DNA of 9,534 bases from Chitinophaga pinensis. Its GTDB lineage: Bacteria > Bacteroidota > Bacteroidia > Chitinophagales > Chitinophagaceae. The stretch lies in the NCBI GenBank assembly GCA_943331145.2, contig CALQKL020000067.1:1-9534 (forward strand), given 5' to 3'. The position numbers were made by a program, and so were the translations under genes. This document shows, piece by piece, positions 1 through 5,789 of this stretch. Numbering within the stretch: position 1 is the first letter of the stretch; every line of letters starts with the position of its first letter. The notes below the pieces were generated by a model, which had not been told where the DNA came from, searched no databases, and saw nothing but the letters and a program-made list of their open reading frames with translations.

Positions 1-104
1 CCAAAAATCTAGCTGATTTGGCATTGTTGTCTCAAGGATTACTAACAGGAAATAACCTTACTTCTTTTATAAATAGAAGTGTAGAGTTGTTGGAGAAAAA
101 TTAG
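1..104 (+). CDS. C-terminal end of an unrecognised protein (cut by window start)
   Basis: The frame starting at base 3 is open from the window edge to a TAG at 102-104 and encodes 33 residues ending in NRSVELLEKN. The composition (Leu-rich, helical-looking, with LADLALLSQGLLTG near the start) reads like the C-terminus of a real soluble protein. A strong intrinsic terminator follows about 40 bases downstream on the same strand, which supports a genuine gene end. Too little is visible to name a family, and the start lies outside the window. The call rests on the open frame, its plausible protein sequence and the terminator; a chance frame of this length remains possible. Confidence 0.6.
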   Translation, partial: KNLADLALLSQGLLTGNNLTSFINRSVELLEKN

Positions 105-145
105 GATTTTACATTAGTAATTCAAAATTTTCATTTTTGATTATT

Positions 146-195
146 AACTGATTGAAAATTCGTAATGCACATTATGGATTTTCAATCGGTTTTTT
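146..195 (+). terminator. Intrinsic terminator with a 21-bp hairpin
   Basis: Bases 146-166 pair with 171-191 without a bulge: 21 pairs including three G-T wobbles, closing on a four-base GCAC loop. A run of six T (190-195) overlaps and follows the right arm. It sits 42 bases after the stop of the partial plus-strand gene, so it most likely ends that transcript. The stem is much longer than a usual bacterial terminator. There is no T-run on the opposite strand, so it appears to work in the plus direction only. Confidence 0.75.
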
Positions 196-202
196 CTGTA
201 TT

Positions 203-226
203 AACAGGTCGCTCCGATGGAGCTTA
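203..226 (+). repeat. REP-like palindrome, forward copy 1 (outlying)
   Basis: The copy reads ACAGGTC followed by the hairpin GCTCC-GAT-GGAGC (211-223). The following bases (TTATAGGATTGATTG) resemble the sequence after the copies right of the transposase gene (TTATATGATGTTG), so the shared unit is longer than the hairpin, about 40 bp. It has the same orientation as the right-hand copies although it lies on the left. Confidence 0.8.
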
Positions 227-416
227 TAGGATTGATTGTTTTACTGTTATAAAAATTCGTCATGATGGAGCTTTTTTTAACACTTGGCTTATATTTCATT
301 TTCTTATGAAAAGGGAAACACAAAAAAGATTGAGCATTTTTTTTGAATAGAAATATTTTATCAAACATCAGACCTAGGCGTACAATTTTTACAACACTAT
401 TCTCATTGCTTTTTTT

Positions 417-431
417 AGCTCCATAGGAGCG
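417..431 (-). repeat. REP-like palindrome, reverse copy 2 (lacks the GACCTG head)
   Basis: AGCTCCATAGGAGCG contains a perfect five-base stem (GCTCC-ATA-GGAGC, 418-430). It is the reverse complement of the right-hand copies, but the conserved ACCTG that should follow is replaced by TAATG, so this looks like a decayed copy. Confidence 0.65.
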
Positions 432-469
432 TAATGTTTATAGCGAAATTTGAGAAGTTGTTTTTTAAA

Positions 470-490
470 AGCTCCGTAGGTGCGACCTAG
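470..490 (-). repeat. REP-like palindrome, reverse copy 3
   Basis: AGCTCCGTAGGTGCGACCTA (from 470) matches copy 4 at 521 over 19 bases. The stem is GCTCC-GTA-GGTGC with a T-T mismatch in its middle, unlike the perfect stems of copies 1, 2, 5 and 6. The GACCT head is kept. Confidence 0.8.
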
Positions 491-520
491 TTATATCATC
501 ATTTGGAATGTTTTATTTGC

Positions 521-541
521 AGCTCCGTAGGTGCGACCTGT
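521..541 (-). repeat. REP-like palindrome, reverse copy 4, abutting the transposase stop codon
   Basis: AGCTCCGTAGGTGCGACCTG (521-540) lies directly after the 3' end of the transposase gene, whose stop codon occupies 543-545. It is inverted relative to the copy that abuts the start codon at 1005, so the gene is bounded by the two repeats almost to the base. Confidence 0.85.
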
Positions 542-542
542 A

Positions 543-1004
543 TCATTCGATCCATTCAAACAAATATCTTTCATCATAATCAATTTCAAGTTTTTGAAGA
601 TAATCAAGATATTCTTTTTTAAAAGTTTGTTTTCTATGGTGTTCTTCTTGATTTAAAATATATTTTATCACATTGTCTATTTGGCTTTTCGCATAAGAAA
701 AAGCACCAAATCCTTCTTGCCAATTAAATTTCACATTTATCCAATTGCTATCGTTTATAAATTTGGATGAACCTGCTTTTATATCCCTTGCTAAATCTGA
801 AACGGAAACATTCGGTTGTAAACCTACTAATAAATGCACATGATCGGGCATGGCAAAAACAGCAAGCATTTTTTGTCCTCGGTTTGTCACAATTCCTGTT
901 ATGAATTTATGTAATTCTTCCCTGTGTTGTTTGCTAATCAGGTTTTGTCTTCGTTTTACAACAAACACTATTTGGATGTATATTTGGGAGTAGGTGTTAG
1001 GCAT
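543..1004 (-). CDS. IS200-like HUH transposase, REP-associated (RAYT-type)
   Basis: A 153-residue single-domain Y1 transposase, the usual size for the IS200/RAYT family. These enzymes nick and rejoin single-stranded DNA at hairpins using one tyrosine and a metal ion held by an HUH pair. Visible signs are the H55-V-H57 pair in MPDHVHLLVGL, the conserved WQEGFGAFSY stretch (about 95-104), and Y115 with Q119 in KYILNQEEHH, which fits the YxxxQ motif carrying the catalytic tyrosine. All key residues are present, so the enzyme looks intact. It starts with ATG at 1004, one base inside a palindromic repeat, and ends with TGA next to an inverted copy. No accessory tnpB gene is present. The multiple palindromes in opposed orientation favour a REP-associated, possibly domesticated enzyme; an ordinary IS200-type insertion sequence is the alternative. 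Confidence 0.9.
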   Translation of the reverse strand: MPNTYSQIYIQIVFVVKRRQNLISKQHREELHKFITGIVTNRGQKMLAVFAMPDHVHLLVGLQPNVSVSDLARDIKAGSSKFINDSNWINVKFNWQEGFGAFSYAKSQIDNVIKYILNQEEHHRKQTFKKEYLDYLQKLEIDYDERYLFEWIE

Positions 1005-1050
1005 AGAAACAGGTCGCTCCTATGGAGCTTATATGATGTTGTTTTTTGTT
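1005..1050 (+). repeat. REP-like unit, forward copy 5 (46-bp tandem unit)
   Basis: AGAAACAGGTCGCTCCTATG begins the unit, which carries a perfect GCTCC-TAT-GGAGC hairpin and a tail TTATATGATGTTG plus T-run. It is repeated 46 bp further on, nearly identical through the tail. It starts at the base next to the transposase ATG and therefore covers its upstream region. Confidence 0.88.
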
Positions 1051-1096
1051 AGAAACAGGTCGCTCCTATGGAGCTTATATGATGTTGTTTTTATGG
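1051..1096 (+). repeat. REP-like unit, forward copy 6 (tandem with copy 5)
   Basis: This near-exact copy of the preceding 46-bp unit has the same head (AGAAACAGGTC), the same hairpin and the same tail (TTATATGATGTTGTTTTT). The tandem arrangement suggests local duplication or unit-by-unit gain. Confidence 0.88.
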
Positions 1097-1121
1097 GTAA
1101 CAGGTCGCTCCGCTGGAGCTA
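1097..1121 (+). repeat. REP-like unit, forward copy 7, overlapping the recJ stop codon
   Basis: GTAACAGGTCGCTCCGCTGG begins this copy. The hairpin stem GCTCC-GCT-GGAGC is intact. The terminal AGCT border plus the next A supplies the recJ stop: the minus-strand TAG is 1121-1119. The tail differs from copies 5 and 6, since it is recJ coding sequence. Confidence 0.85.
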
Positions 1122-2828
1122 ATTTGATGTACTCAATTTACAATCGTCAACCATAAGTTGAATGGTTACATTTCCATTCCATTCATTTTCCTCAAGTGAG
1201 AAAACTAAATCTACGGGTTGTTTGGATTGAAGTAAATCTAGTTTCTCGCGCATTTTAAAACCAATTCCATTTTGAGTGATGTTATTTTGTTTGACAACAA
1301 ATTTTATATGTTGTTCTTTAAGCAGTTTTGAGTAGCCGCTGTCCACTACATTTTTTGCTATAAAAACAGGGCGCATGTTTTCTGGGCCAAAAGGTTCCAT
1401 TTGGCTGATGATATTAAAAAGGGTTTGGTTGATTTCTGAAAATTGAATTTCCGAATCAATAATAATTTCAGGAATTAATGATTCGGGTTTGATTGTAGCT
1501 GCAACAACTGCTTCAAATTTATTTTTGAATGCTTCCACATTTTCTGGCAACATGGAGAGTCCTGCTGCTGCAAAATGACCACCGAAAACAAGTAAATGTT
1601 CTTTGCAAGCATAAATGGCTTCATGTAAATTAAATCCTTTTACGCTACGTGCACTTCCGGTTACAATACCATCACTTAAAGTAAGCACGATGGTTGGTTT
1701 GTAATGATGCTCGATAATGCGTGATGCTACGATGCCTACAACCCCTTTATGCCAATGCTCTCTGTAAATGACACAACTTTTTTTGTCATTAAAAGAAACA
1801 TCCTCTTGCAAAATTTCCAACGCTTCTTGGGTAATTGAAGAATCGGTTTCTTTTCTTTCTTTATTATCAGATTGAAGCATTTCACCTAGTTTAATGGCTT
1901 CTGTTTCATTTTGCTCAATAAATAATTGAACGGCTTTTCTAGCGTCATCCATCCTTCCCGCAGCATTAACCCTTGGTGCAATGATAAACACCACATTTGT
2001 AATGGTTAATTTTTTTTGAATTGCCCCTAATTTAATAATGGTGCTTATACCCAATGAAGGGTTGGTATTTATTTTATGTAAACCATGGTATGCCAGAATT
2101 CTGTTTTCGTCTGTCATTGGAACGATATCTGCTGCTATGGCTATAGCTACTAAATCTAAATATCTTAAATAATAATCGGCTTCTTTTTGAAAGTGTTCGC
2201 TCAATGCCATCATAAATTTAAACCCAACCCCACATCCACAAAGTTCTTTATATGGATAATTACAATCTATTTGTTTGGGATTTAAAATAGCACAAGCATT
2301 TGGAAGTACGTTCCCTGGCAAATGATGATCGCAAATGATAAAATCAATTCCTAATGACTTTGCATATTCTATAAGGTCAACCGATTTAATGCCACAATCC
2401 AAACAAACAATTAATTTAAAACCATTAGCGCTTGCAAAGTCAATGCCTGCTTTGCTTACACCATATCCTTCTTTATAACGATGCGGGATATAATAATCTA
2501 AAAATTCGGGGTTGTAAATGCTACATAAAAACTGGTAAAAGGAAGCAACAGCTGTTGTGCCATCAACATCATAATCACCAAATACAAGGATTTTTTCTTT
2601 ATTTAAAATGGCAACATCCACACGGTCCACTGCTTTTCTCATGTCTTTCATAAGCCAAGGGCTGTGCAGATTATTTAAATCCGGACGAAAATATTTTTTT
2701 GCTTCTTCAAAACTGTTAATGCCACGTTGTACAAGCATCGCACAAATGGTTTCATTTATTTTTAATGATTCCTTCAACGCCTTTGTAGTCGTTTCATCTT
2801 TTTGCAGTATGTTCCATTTTTTTTCCAA
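1119..2828 (-). CDS. recJ: Single-stranded-DNA-specific exonuclease RecJ
   Basis: RecJ degrades single-stranded DNA 5' to 3' in recombination and mismatch or base-excision repair in the cytoplasm. The 569-residue length is typical. The DHH core is complete: D85-Y-D87-V-D89 in LVFGDYDVDG, D144 in VCLDCG, D167-H-H169, and the family marker IAADIVPMTDENR (about 231-243). APRVNAAGRM follows at 284-293. The DHHA1 part has GVVGIVASRI (362-371), GSARS (391-395) and FGGHFAAAG (415-423), and a C-terminal OB-like domain runs from about 455 to 560. The start is TTG at 2828-2826, two bases after the upstream stop: an in-frame stop lies five codons further up, the next Met is residue 31, and MEKKW matches the usual RecJ N-terminus. 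It is probably co-transcribed and translationally coupled with the polyprenyl synthase gene. Its stop lies inside a palindromic repeat. Confidence 0.95.
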   Translation of the reverse strand: MEKKWNILQKDETTTKALKESLKINETICAMLVQRGINSFEEAKKYFRPDLNNLHSPWLMKDMRKAVDRVDVAILNKEKILVFGDYDVDGTTAVASFYQFLCSIYNPEFLDYYIPHRYKEGYGVSKAGIDFASANGFKLIVCLDCGIKSVDLIEYAKSLGIDFIICDHHLPGNVLPNACAILNPKQIDCNYPYKELCGCGVGFKFMMALSEHFQKEADYYLRYLDLVAIAIAADIVPMTDENRILAYHGLHKINTNPSLGISTIIKLGAIQKKLTITNVVFIIAPRVNAAGRMDDARKAVQLFIEQNETEAIKLGEMLQSDNKERKETDSSITQEALEILQEDVSFNDKKSCVIYREHWHKGVVGIVASRIIEHHYKPTIVLTLSDGIVTGSARSVKGFNLHEAIYACKEHLLVFGGHFAAAGLSMLPENVEAFKNKFEAVVAATIKPESLIPEIIIDSEIQFSEINQTLFNIISQMEPFGPENMRPVFIAKNVVDSGYSKLLKEQHIKFVVKQNNITQNGIGFKMREKLDLLQSKQPVDLVFSLEENEWNGNVTIQLMVDDCKLSTSN

Positions 2829-2830
2829 AC

Positions 2831-3793
2831 CTAATAATTTCTATCTGTTGTAAAACGTACTAATGATTCAAGTTCATCACGTACAGCTGTTTTATTAAAT
2901 TGATGCAATATAGAAAGCGCCTCATCTCTGTATGCAAGCATTTTTTGTGTTGCGTATTCAATACCGCCGGCTTCAATGACTTGCTCAATTACAAAATTAA
3001 TTTGTGTTTGGTTTTTGTGCTTGTTTTTTAAGATGTATATTAACCTTTTTCGAATGCTTTTATCTACTTTGTTTAATGTGTAAATCAACGGTAAGGTTAG
3101 TTTTTTTTCTCGTATATCGTTTCCGGTTGGTTTGCCTATTTTTTCAGTTCCATAATCAAATAAATCATCTTTTATTTGAAAAGCGATTCCCACTTTTTCT
3201 CCAAAATTGCGCATGATTTCAGTGGTTTCCATATTTTGAGTTGTGGTAAATGTTCCAACAGCACAAGCGGAAGCGAGTAATGAAGCGGTTTTGTTGGTTA
3301 TAATTTCAAAGTAAATGGATTCGTCGAGATTTAATTTTCTTGATTTTTCCAATTGCAATAATTCACCTTCACTCATTTTTCTAACTGCATCAGATAATAT
3401 TTCTAAATGTTGAAAGTCTTTGTTTGCAGTAGACAATAGCAATCCTTTTGACAAAAGATAATCACCCACCAAAACTGCAATTTTATTTTTCCAAATGGCA
3501 TTGATGGAAAAAAAACCCCTACGTTCTAATGATTCATCCACTACATCATCGTGTACGAGGGTAGCAGTGTGGAGCAATTCTACTAAAGATGCAGCGCGGT
3601 AAGTACTTTCGTTAATTGGAGCATGTAGTTTTGCACTTAAAAAAACAAACATTGGCCTGAGTTGTTTGCCTTTTCTTCGAATGATGTACTGCATAATTCT
3701 ATCCAATAATGGAACTTTACTCTTGGCAGCTGCAGCAAATTTTTTTTCGAATATGCTTAATTCTTCATTTATGGTATGTGCTGAAAATTTCAT
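2831..3793 (-). CDS. Long-chain all-trans polyprenyl diphosphate synthase
   Basis: The enzyme condenses isopentenyl diphosphate onto an allylic diphosphate to build a long isoprenoid chain, in Bacteroidota most likely the menaquinone side chain. The 320-residue length fits. GKQLRP (42-47) binds the IPP diphosphate. The first aspartate-rich motif is D82-D83-V-V-D86 followed by R91-R92, and the second is D209-D210-L-F-D213 in FQIKDDLFDYGTEKIGKPTG, followed by the conserved lysines of DIREKKLTLP. The residue five positions before the first motif is Ala77, small as in long-chain enzymes rather than aromatic as in short-chain ones; exact chain length cannot be read from this. The start is ATG at 3793, with a stop directly followed by recJ. 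The gene symbol (ispB- or hepT-like) is not assigned because the product length is unknown. Confidence 0.93.
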   Translation of the reverse strand: MKFSAHTINEELSIFEKKFAAAAKSKVPLLDRIMQYIIRRKGKQLRPMFVFLSAKLHAPINESTYRAASLVELLHTATLVHDDVVDESLERRGFFSINAIWKNKIAVLVGDYLLSKGLLLSTANKDFQHLEILSDAVRKMSEGELLQLEKSRKLNLDESIYFEIITNKTASLLASACAVGTFTTTQNMETTEIMRNFGEKVGIAFQIKDDLFDYGTEKIGKPTGNDIREKKLTLPLIYTLNKVDKSIRKRLIYILKNKHKNQTQINFVIEQVIEAGGIEYATQKMLAYRDEALSILHQFNKTAVRDELESLVRFTTDRNY

Positions 3794-3805
3794 TTAAATA
3801 TTTAG

Positions 3806-3835
3806 CAAGATAGTAAAGGCAAGTTCGACTTCAAA
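3806..3835 (-). promoter_or_regulatory. Possible promoter of the polyprenyl synthase-recJ pair
   Basis: On the minus strand TTTG (3835-3832) and TATCTTG (3812-3806) are 19 bases apart. This resembles the Bacteroidota TTTG/TAnnTTTG pattern, but the -7 element is one T short. It would start a transcript a few bases before the ATG at 3793, leaving a very short leader. This is the best candidate in the spacer but a weak match. Confidence 0.3.
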
Positions 3836-3845
3836 TTAAATTTTT

Positions 3846-3901
3846 AAAAAGTAAAAAGTGAAAAGTGAAAAGTGAAAAGTAAAAAGTAAAAAGTGAAAAG
3901 G
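3846..3901. repeat. Tandem heptamer repeat (R)AAAAGT, eight units
   Basis: Eight consecutive 7-base units read AAAAAGT twice, GAAAAGT three times, AAAAAGT twice, and a last GAAAAGG. Only the first base of the unit varies until the final copy. The tract lies 53 bases upstream of the polyprenyl synthase start and about 140 bases before the ompA-like promoter. Such purine-rich heptamers are prone to slippage, so copy number may vary between strains. Confidence 0.9.
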
Positions 3902-3987
3902 GAAATTAGTATTTTACAATCTCGAAGTAGAGCAGATTTTTTAATTTTTAATGTTGACTTTTGAATTATCTCAAATAATGCACTCAA

Positions 3988-4017
3988 AAGCCTCATTTTT
4001 TAAATTAATTGAGGCTT
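3988..4017. repeat. Inverted repeat AAGCCTCA / TGAGGCTT
   Basis: A perfect eight-base stem with a 14-base AT-rich loop lies 23 bases upstream of the ompA-like -33 element. It is followed by a short T-run only when read on the minus strand (TTTTGAG). It may be a remnant terminator or a binding site for a dimeric regulator. The sequence does not decide. Confidence 0.45.
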
Positions 4018-4040
4018 AATTAAAAATAAATATTGTTTTT

Positions 4041-4072
4041 TTTGGTAATTGGGTGTTACTTAAATAAATTTG
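4041..4072 (+). promoter_or_regulatory. Bacteroidota-type promoter of the ompA-like gene
   Basis: TTTG at 4041-4044 and TAAATTTG at 4065-4072 are separated by 20 bases and match the -33 TTTG and -7 TAnnTTTG consensus of the Bacteroidota primary sigma factor. Transcription would begin near 4079, giving a leader of about 40 bases. That leader has no Shine-Dalgarno sequence, as is usual in this phylum. Confidence 0.65.
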
Positions 4073-4120
4073 CCCACATAAATTAGTAAATTTAAGAAAA
4101 CGAATAATCATTTAAAAGTT

Positions 4121-5734
4121 ATGCAAACAAAAAAGTACACATTATTAATGACAATGTTCATCCTATTTATGGGATCCGCATTTGCTCAAAAGTCAACAGC
4201 AGTTTATGATGTATACGACACAATAGTTGTAACCCGTAAGGGAATGCCTCAGCAAAACGAGTTTTGGAACAACACGTACAATTATCCTTCTAAACCACGC
4301 AATATGTGGGAAGTGGGGGTGTCTGGCGGTTTATTTAATGTTTTAGGCGATGTTTCAACTGTTACACCTACATTGGGTTTTTCTGCTCATGTTAGAAAAT
4401 CTTTAGGTCATTTATTCTCTGTTAGAATGCAATATTTATACGGAACTGCAAAAGGATTAAACTGGAAAGCAGCTGGAAATTTTGCCAATAACGAAGCATT
4501 AAGTCAATATTATAGTGCACCTACTTCAAATGGCTCTACAACAATTCCTGGTCGTGCAGCTGAAGTAGTATATTATAACTACAAAAACAGAACACAAGAT
4601 TTAAGTTTACAATTATTGATGGCTGTAAACAACATCAATTTTTACAAACAAAAATCAAATTGGAACGTATACATTGGTGGTGGCTTTGGAGCTACTGCTT
4701 ACGAAACAAAAATCAATGCTAGAAACGAATCTACTGGCAATACGTACAGTGCTTTATATACTGATTTATACAATAACACAGATTTTAAGTATAAAAACAG
4801 AAGAGATATCATAAAGAAATTAAAAGCGGGAATGGATAAAACTTACGAAGAAGCCGCTGAAAATTATGGCGAACGTAAACCCAAAATTGGTAATCAAACT
4901 TTAGATTTCTCTGCAACTGCAATTGTTGGAATCAGCTACAGACTTGCAAAACGCATCAATATTTCATTAGAAGATCGTCAAACATTTGTAAAAGATGATT
5001 TATTGGATGGCCAACAATGGCAAGAGCATCCATATGGAGACGGAGTACTAACCACAGGATTTGATTCTTATAATTATTTTTCACTTGGTTTGAATTTCAA
5101 CTTGGGTTCTAAATCAGTTGAGCCATTATGGTGGTTAAATCCGCTTGATTATGTATATAGTGAATTAAACAAGCCAAGACATCAACAAATCCCAAAACCA
5201 ACTTACGAAGATGCTGATGGCGATGGTGTAATTGATCAATTGGATCGTGAGCCAAATACGCCTTCTGGTGTTGGTGTTGATACACATGGTGTTACAAGAG
5301 ATTCTGATGGTGATGGAGTTCCAGATAATTTAGATAAGCAATTGGTTACTCCTACAGAGTGTCAACCCGTAGATGCTGATGGTGTTGGTAAATGTCCTGA
5401 TCCTGAGTGTTGCAAAAACCCTCCAGTAGTTGTTTCAGAATGTCCAGCTGATTATCCTAGCTTAACGTTCAAATCAAAAACAACAGGAATAGGTGCTGAT
5501 TTGAAACCATTATTGCTAAATGTTGCTACTAAATTAAAAGCAAATCCAAAATGTAACATTACAATAAACGGATATCCTGAAGCATCTAAAGCAGCACAAG
5601 CTGTTTGTCAAAAAAGAGTAGATGCCGTTAAAGTATTCTTAGTGGAAAAAGAAGGGATCAGTGCCGATAGAATATCTACAAATTGCGAAATTGGTGGTGG
5701 AGATAAAGATACCATCGATATCAAATCGAACTAA
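4121..5734 (+). CDS. OmpA-family outer-membrane protein with thrombospondin type 3 repeats
   Basis: This 537-residue envelope protein should anchor the outer membrane to peptidoglycan. A signal peptide ends at FA|Q (cleavage after residue 22). Residues about 60-340 look like a beta-barrel, with alternating aromatic strands and a final strand YFSLGLNFNLG. Two calcium-binding thrombospondin type 3 units follow: DADGDGVIDQLD from 364 and DSDGDGVPDNLD from 394. The OmpA-like C-terminal domain (441-537) contains ITINGYPEASKAAQAVCQKR, but the usual GxTD motif is changed (Glu487 stands where Asp is expected) and about three residues are missing, while Arg499 is kept. All eight cysteines lie between 414 and 522 and none in the barrel. 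It is a single-gene unit with its own promoter and terminator. The family call is firm; peptidoglycan binding is uncertain. Confidence 0.9.
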   Translation: MQTKKYTLLMTMFILFMGSAFAQKSTAVYDVYDTIVVTRKGMPQQNEFWNNTYNYPSKPRNMWEVGVSGGLFNVLGDVSTVTPTLGFSAHVRKSLGHLFSVRMQYLYGTAKGLNWKAAGNFANNEALSQYYSAPTSNGSTTIPGRAAEVVYYNYKNRTQDLSLQLLMAVNNINFYKQKSNWNVYIGGGFGATAYETKINARNESTGNTYSALYTDLYNNTDFKYKNRRDIIKKLKAGMDKTYEEAAENYGERKPKIGNQTLDFSATAIVGISYRLAKRINISLEDRQTFVKDDLLDGQQWQEHPYGDGVLTTGFDSYNYFSLGLNFNLGSKSVEPLWWLNPLDYVYSELNKPRHQQIPKPTYEDADGDGVIDQLDREPNTPSGVGVDTHGVTRDSDGDGVPDNLDKQLVTPTECQPVDADGVGKCPDPECCKNPPVVVSECPADYPSLTFKSKTTGIGADLKPLLLNVATKLKANPKCNITINGYPEASKAAQAVCQKRVDAVKVFLVEKEGISADRISTNCEIGGGDKDTIDIKSN

Positions 5735-5758
5735 TTAAATCGAATTTTAAATAAATAG

Positions 5759-5789
5759 ACCGCTCCTAATTTAGGGGCGGTTTTTTTTT
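5759..5789 (+). terminator. Intrinsic terminator of the ompA-like gene
   Basis: ACCGCTCCTA (5759-5768) pairs with TAGGGGCGGT (5772-5781) around an ATT loop, giving ten pairs with one wobble. Nine T follow (5781-5789). It lies 25 bases after the TAA stop. This is a textbook GC-rich stem with U-tract. Confidence 0.92.

Larger units (their letters stand above)
105..542. other. Intergenic region with terminator and scattered palindromic repeats
   Basis: This 438-bp AT-rich spacer holds the 146-195 terminator, one forward palindromic repeat at 203-226 and three reverse-oriented repeats at 417-431, 470-490 and 521-541. A partial copy (GATGGAGCT) lies at 264-272. The only open frame, 165-350 on the plus strand, begins inside the terminator hairpin and runs through a repeat, so I do not regard it as a gene. 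Confidence 0.7.
3794..4120. other. Divergent intergenic region
   Basis: This 327-bp AT-rich spacer lies between the minus-strand polyprenyl synthase gene and the plus-strand ompA-like gene. It holds a tandem heptamer repeat (3846-3901), an inverted repeat (3988-4017) and promoters facing outwards. No coding sequence is evident. Confidence 0.7.

Noticed and set aside
165..350. 61-codon plus-strand open frame
   Set aside because: It starts in the loop of the terminator hairpin and runs across a palindromic repeat; the protein has no recognisable feature.
543..1004. Simple IS200 insertion sequence
   Set aside because: An ordinary element would have one hairpin near each end. Here there are several outward copies in two orientations, including one overlapping recJ and one about 300 bp away, which better fits a REP-associated enzyme. 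The alternative is not excluded.
203..1121. CRISPR array
   Set aside because: The repeats are short palindromes in both orientations with unequal spacing (45-51 bp in the close pairs, otherwise hundreds), and the tandem copies have the same intervening sequence, so there are no distinct spacers.
2432..2853. Two plus-strand open frames opposite recJ
   Set aside because: They are shadows of the well-supported recJ frame; neither has motifs.
3004..3216. Plus-strand open frame opposite the polyprenyl synthase gene
   Set aside because: It is a Phe/Leu/Cys-rich shadow of a gene with complete catalytic motifs.
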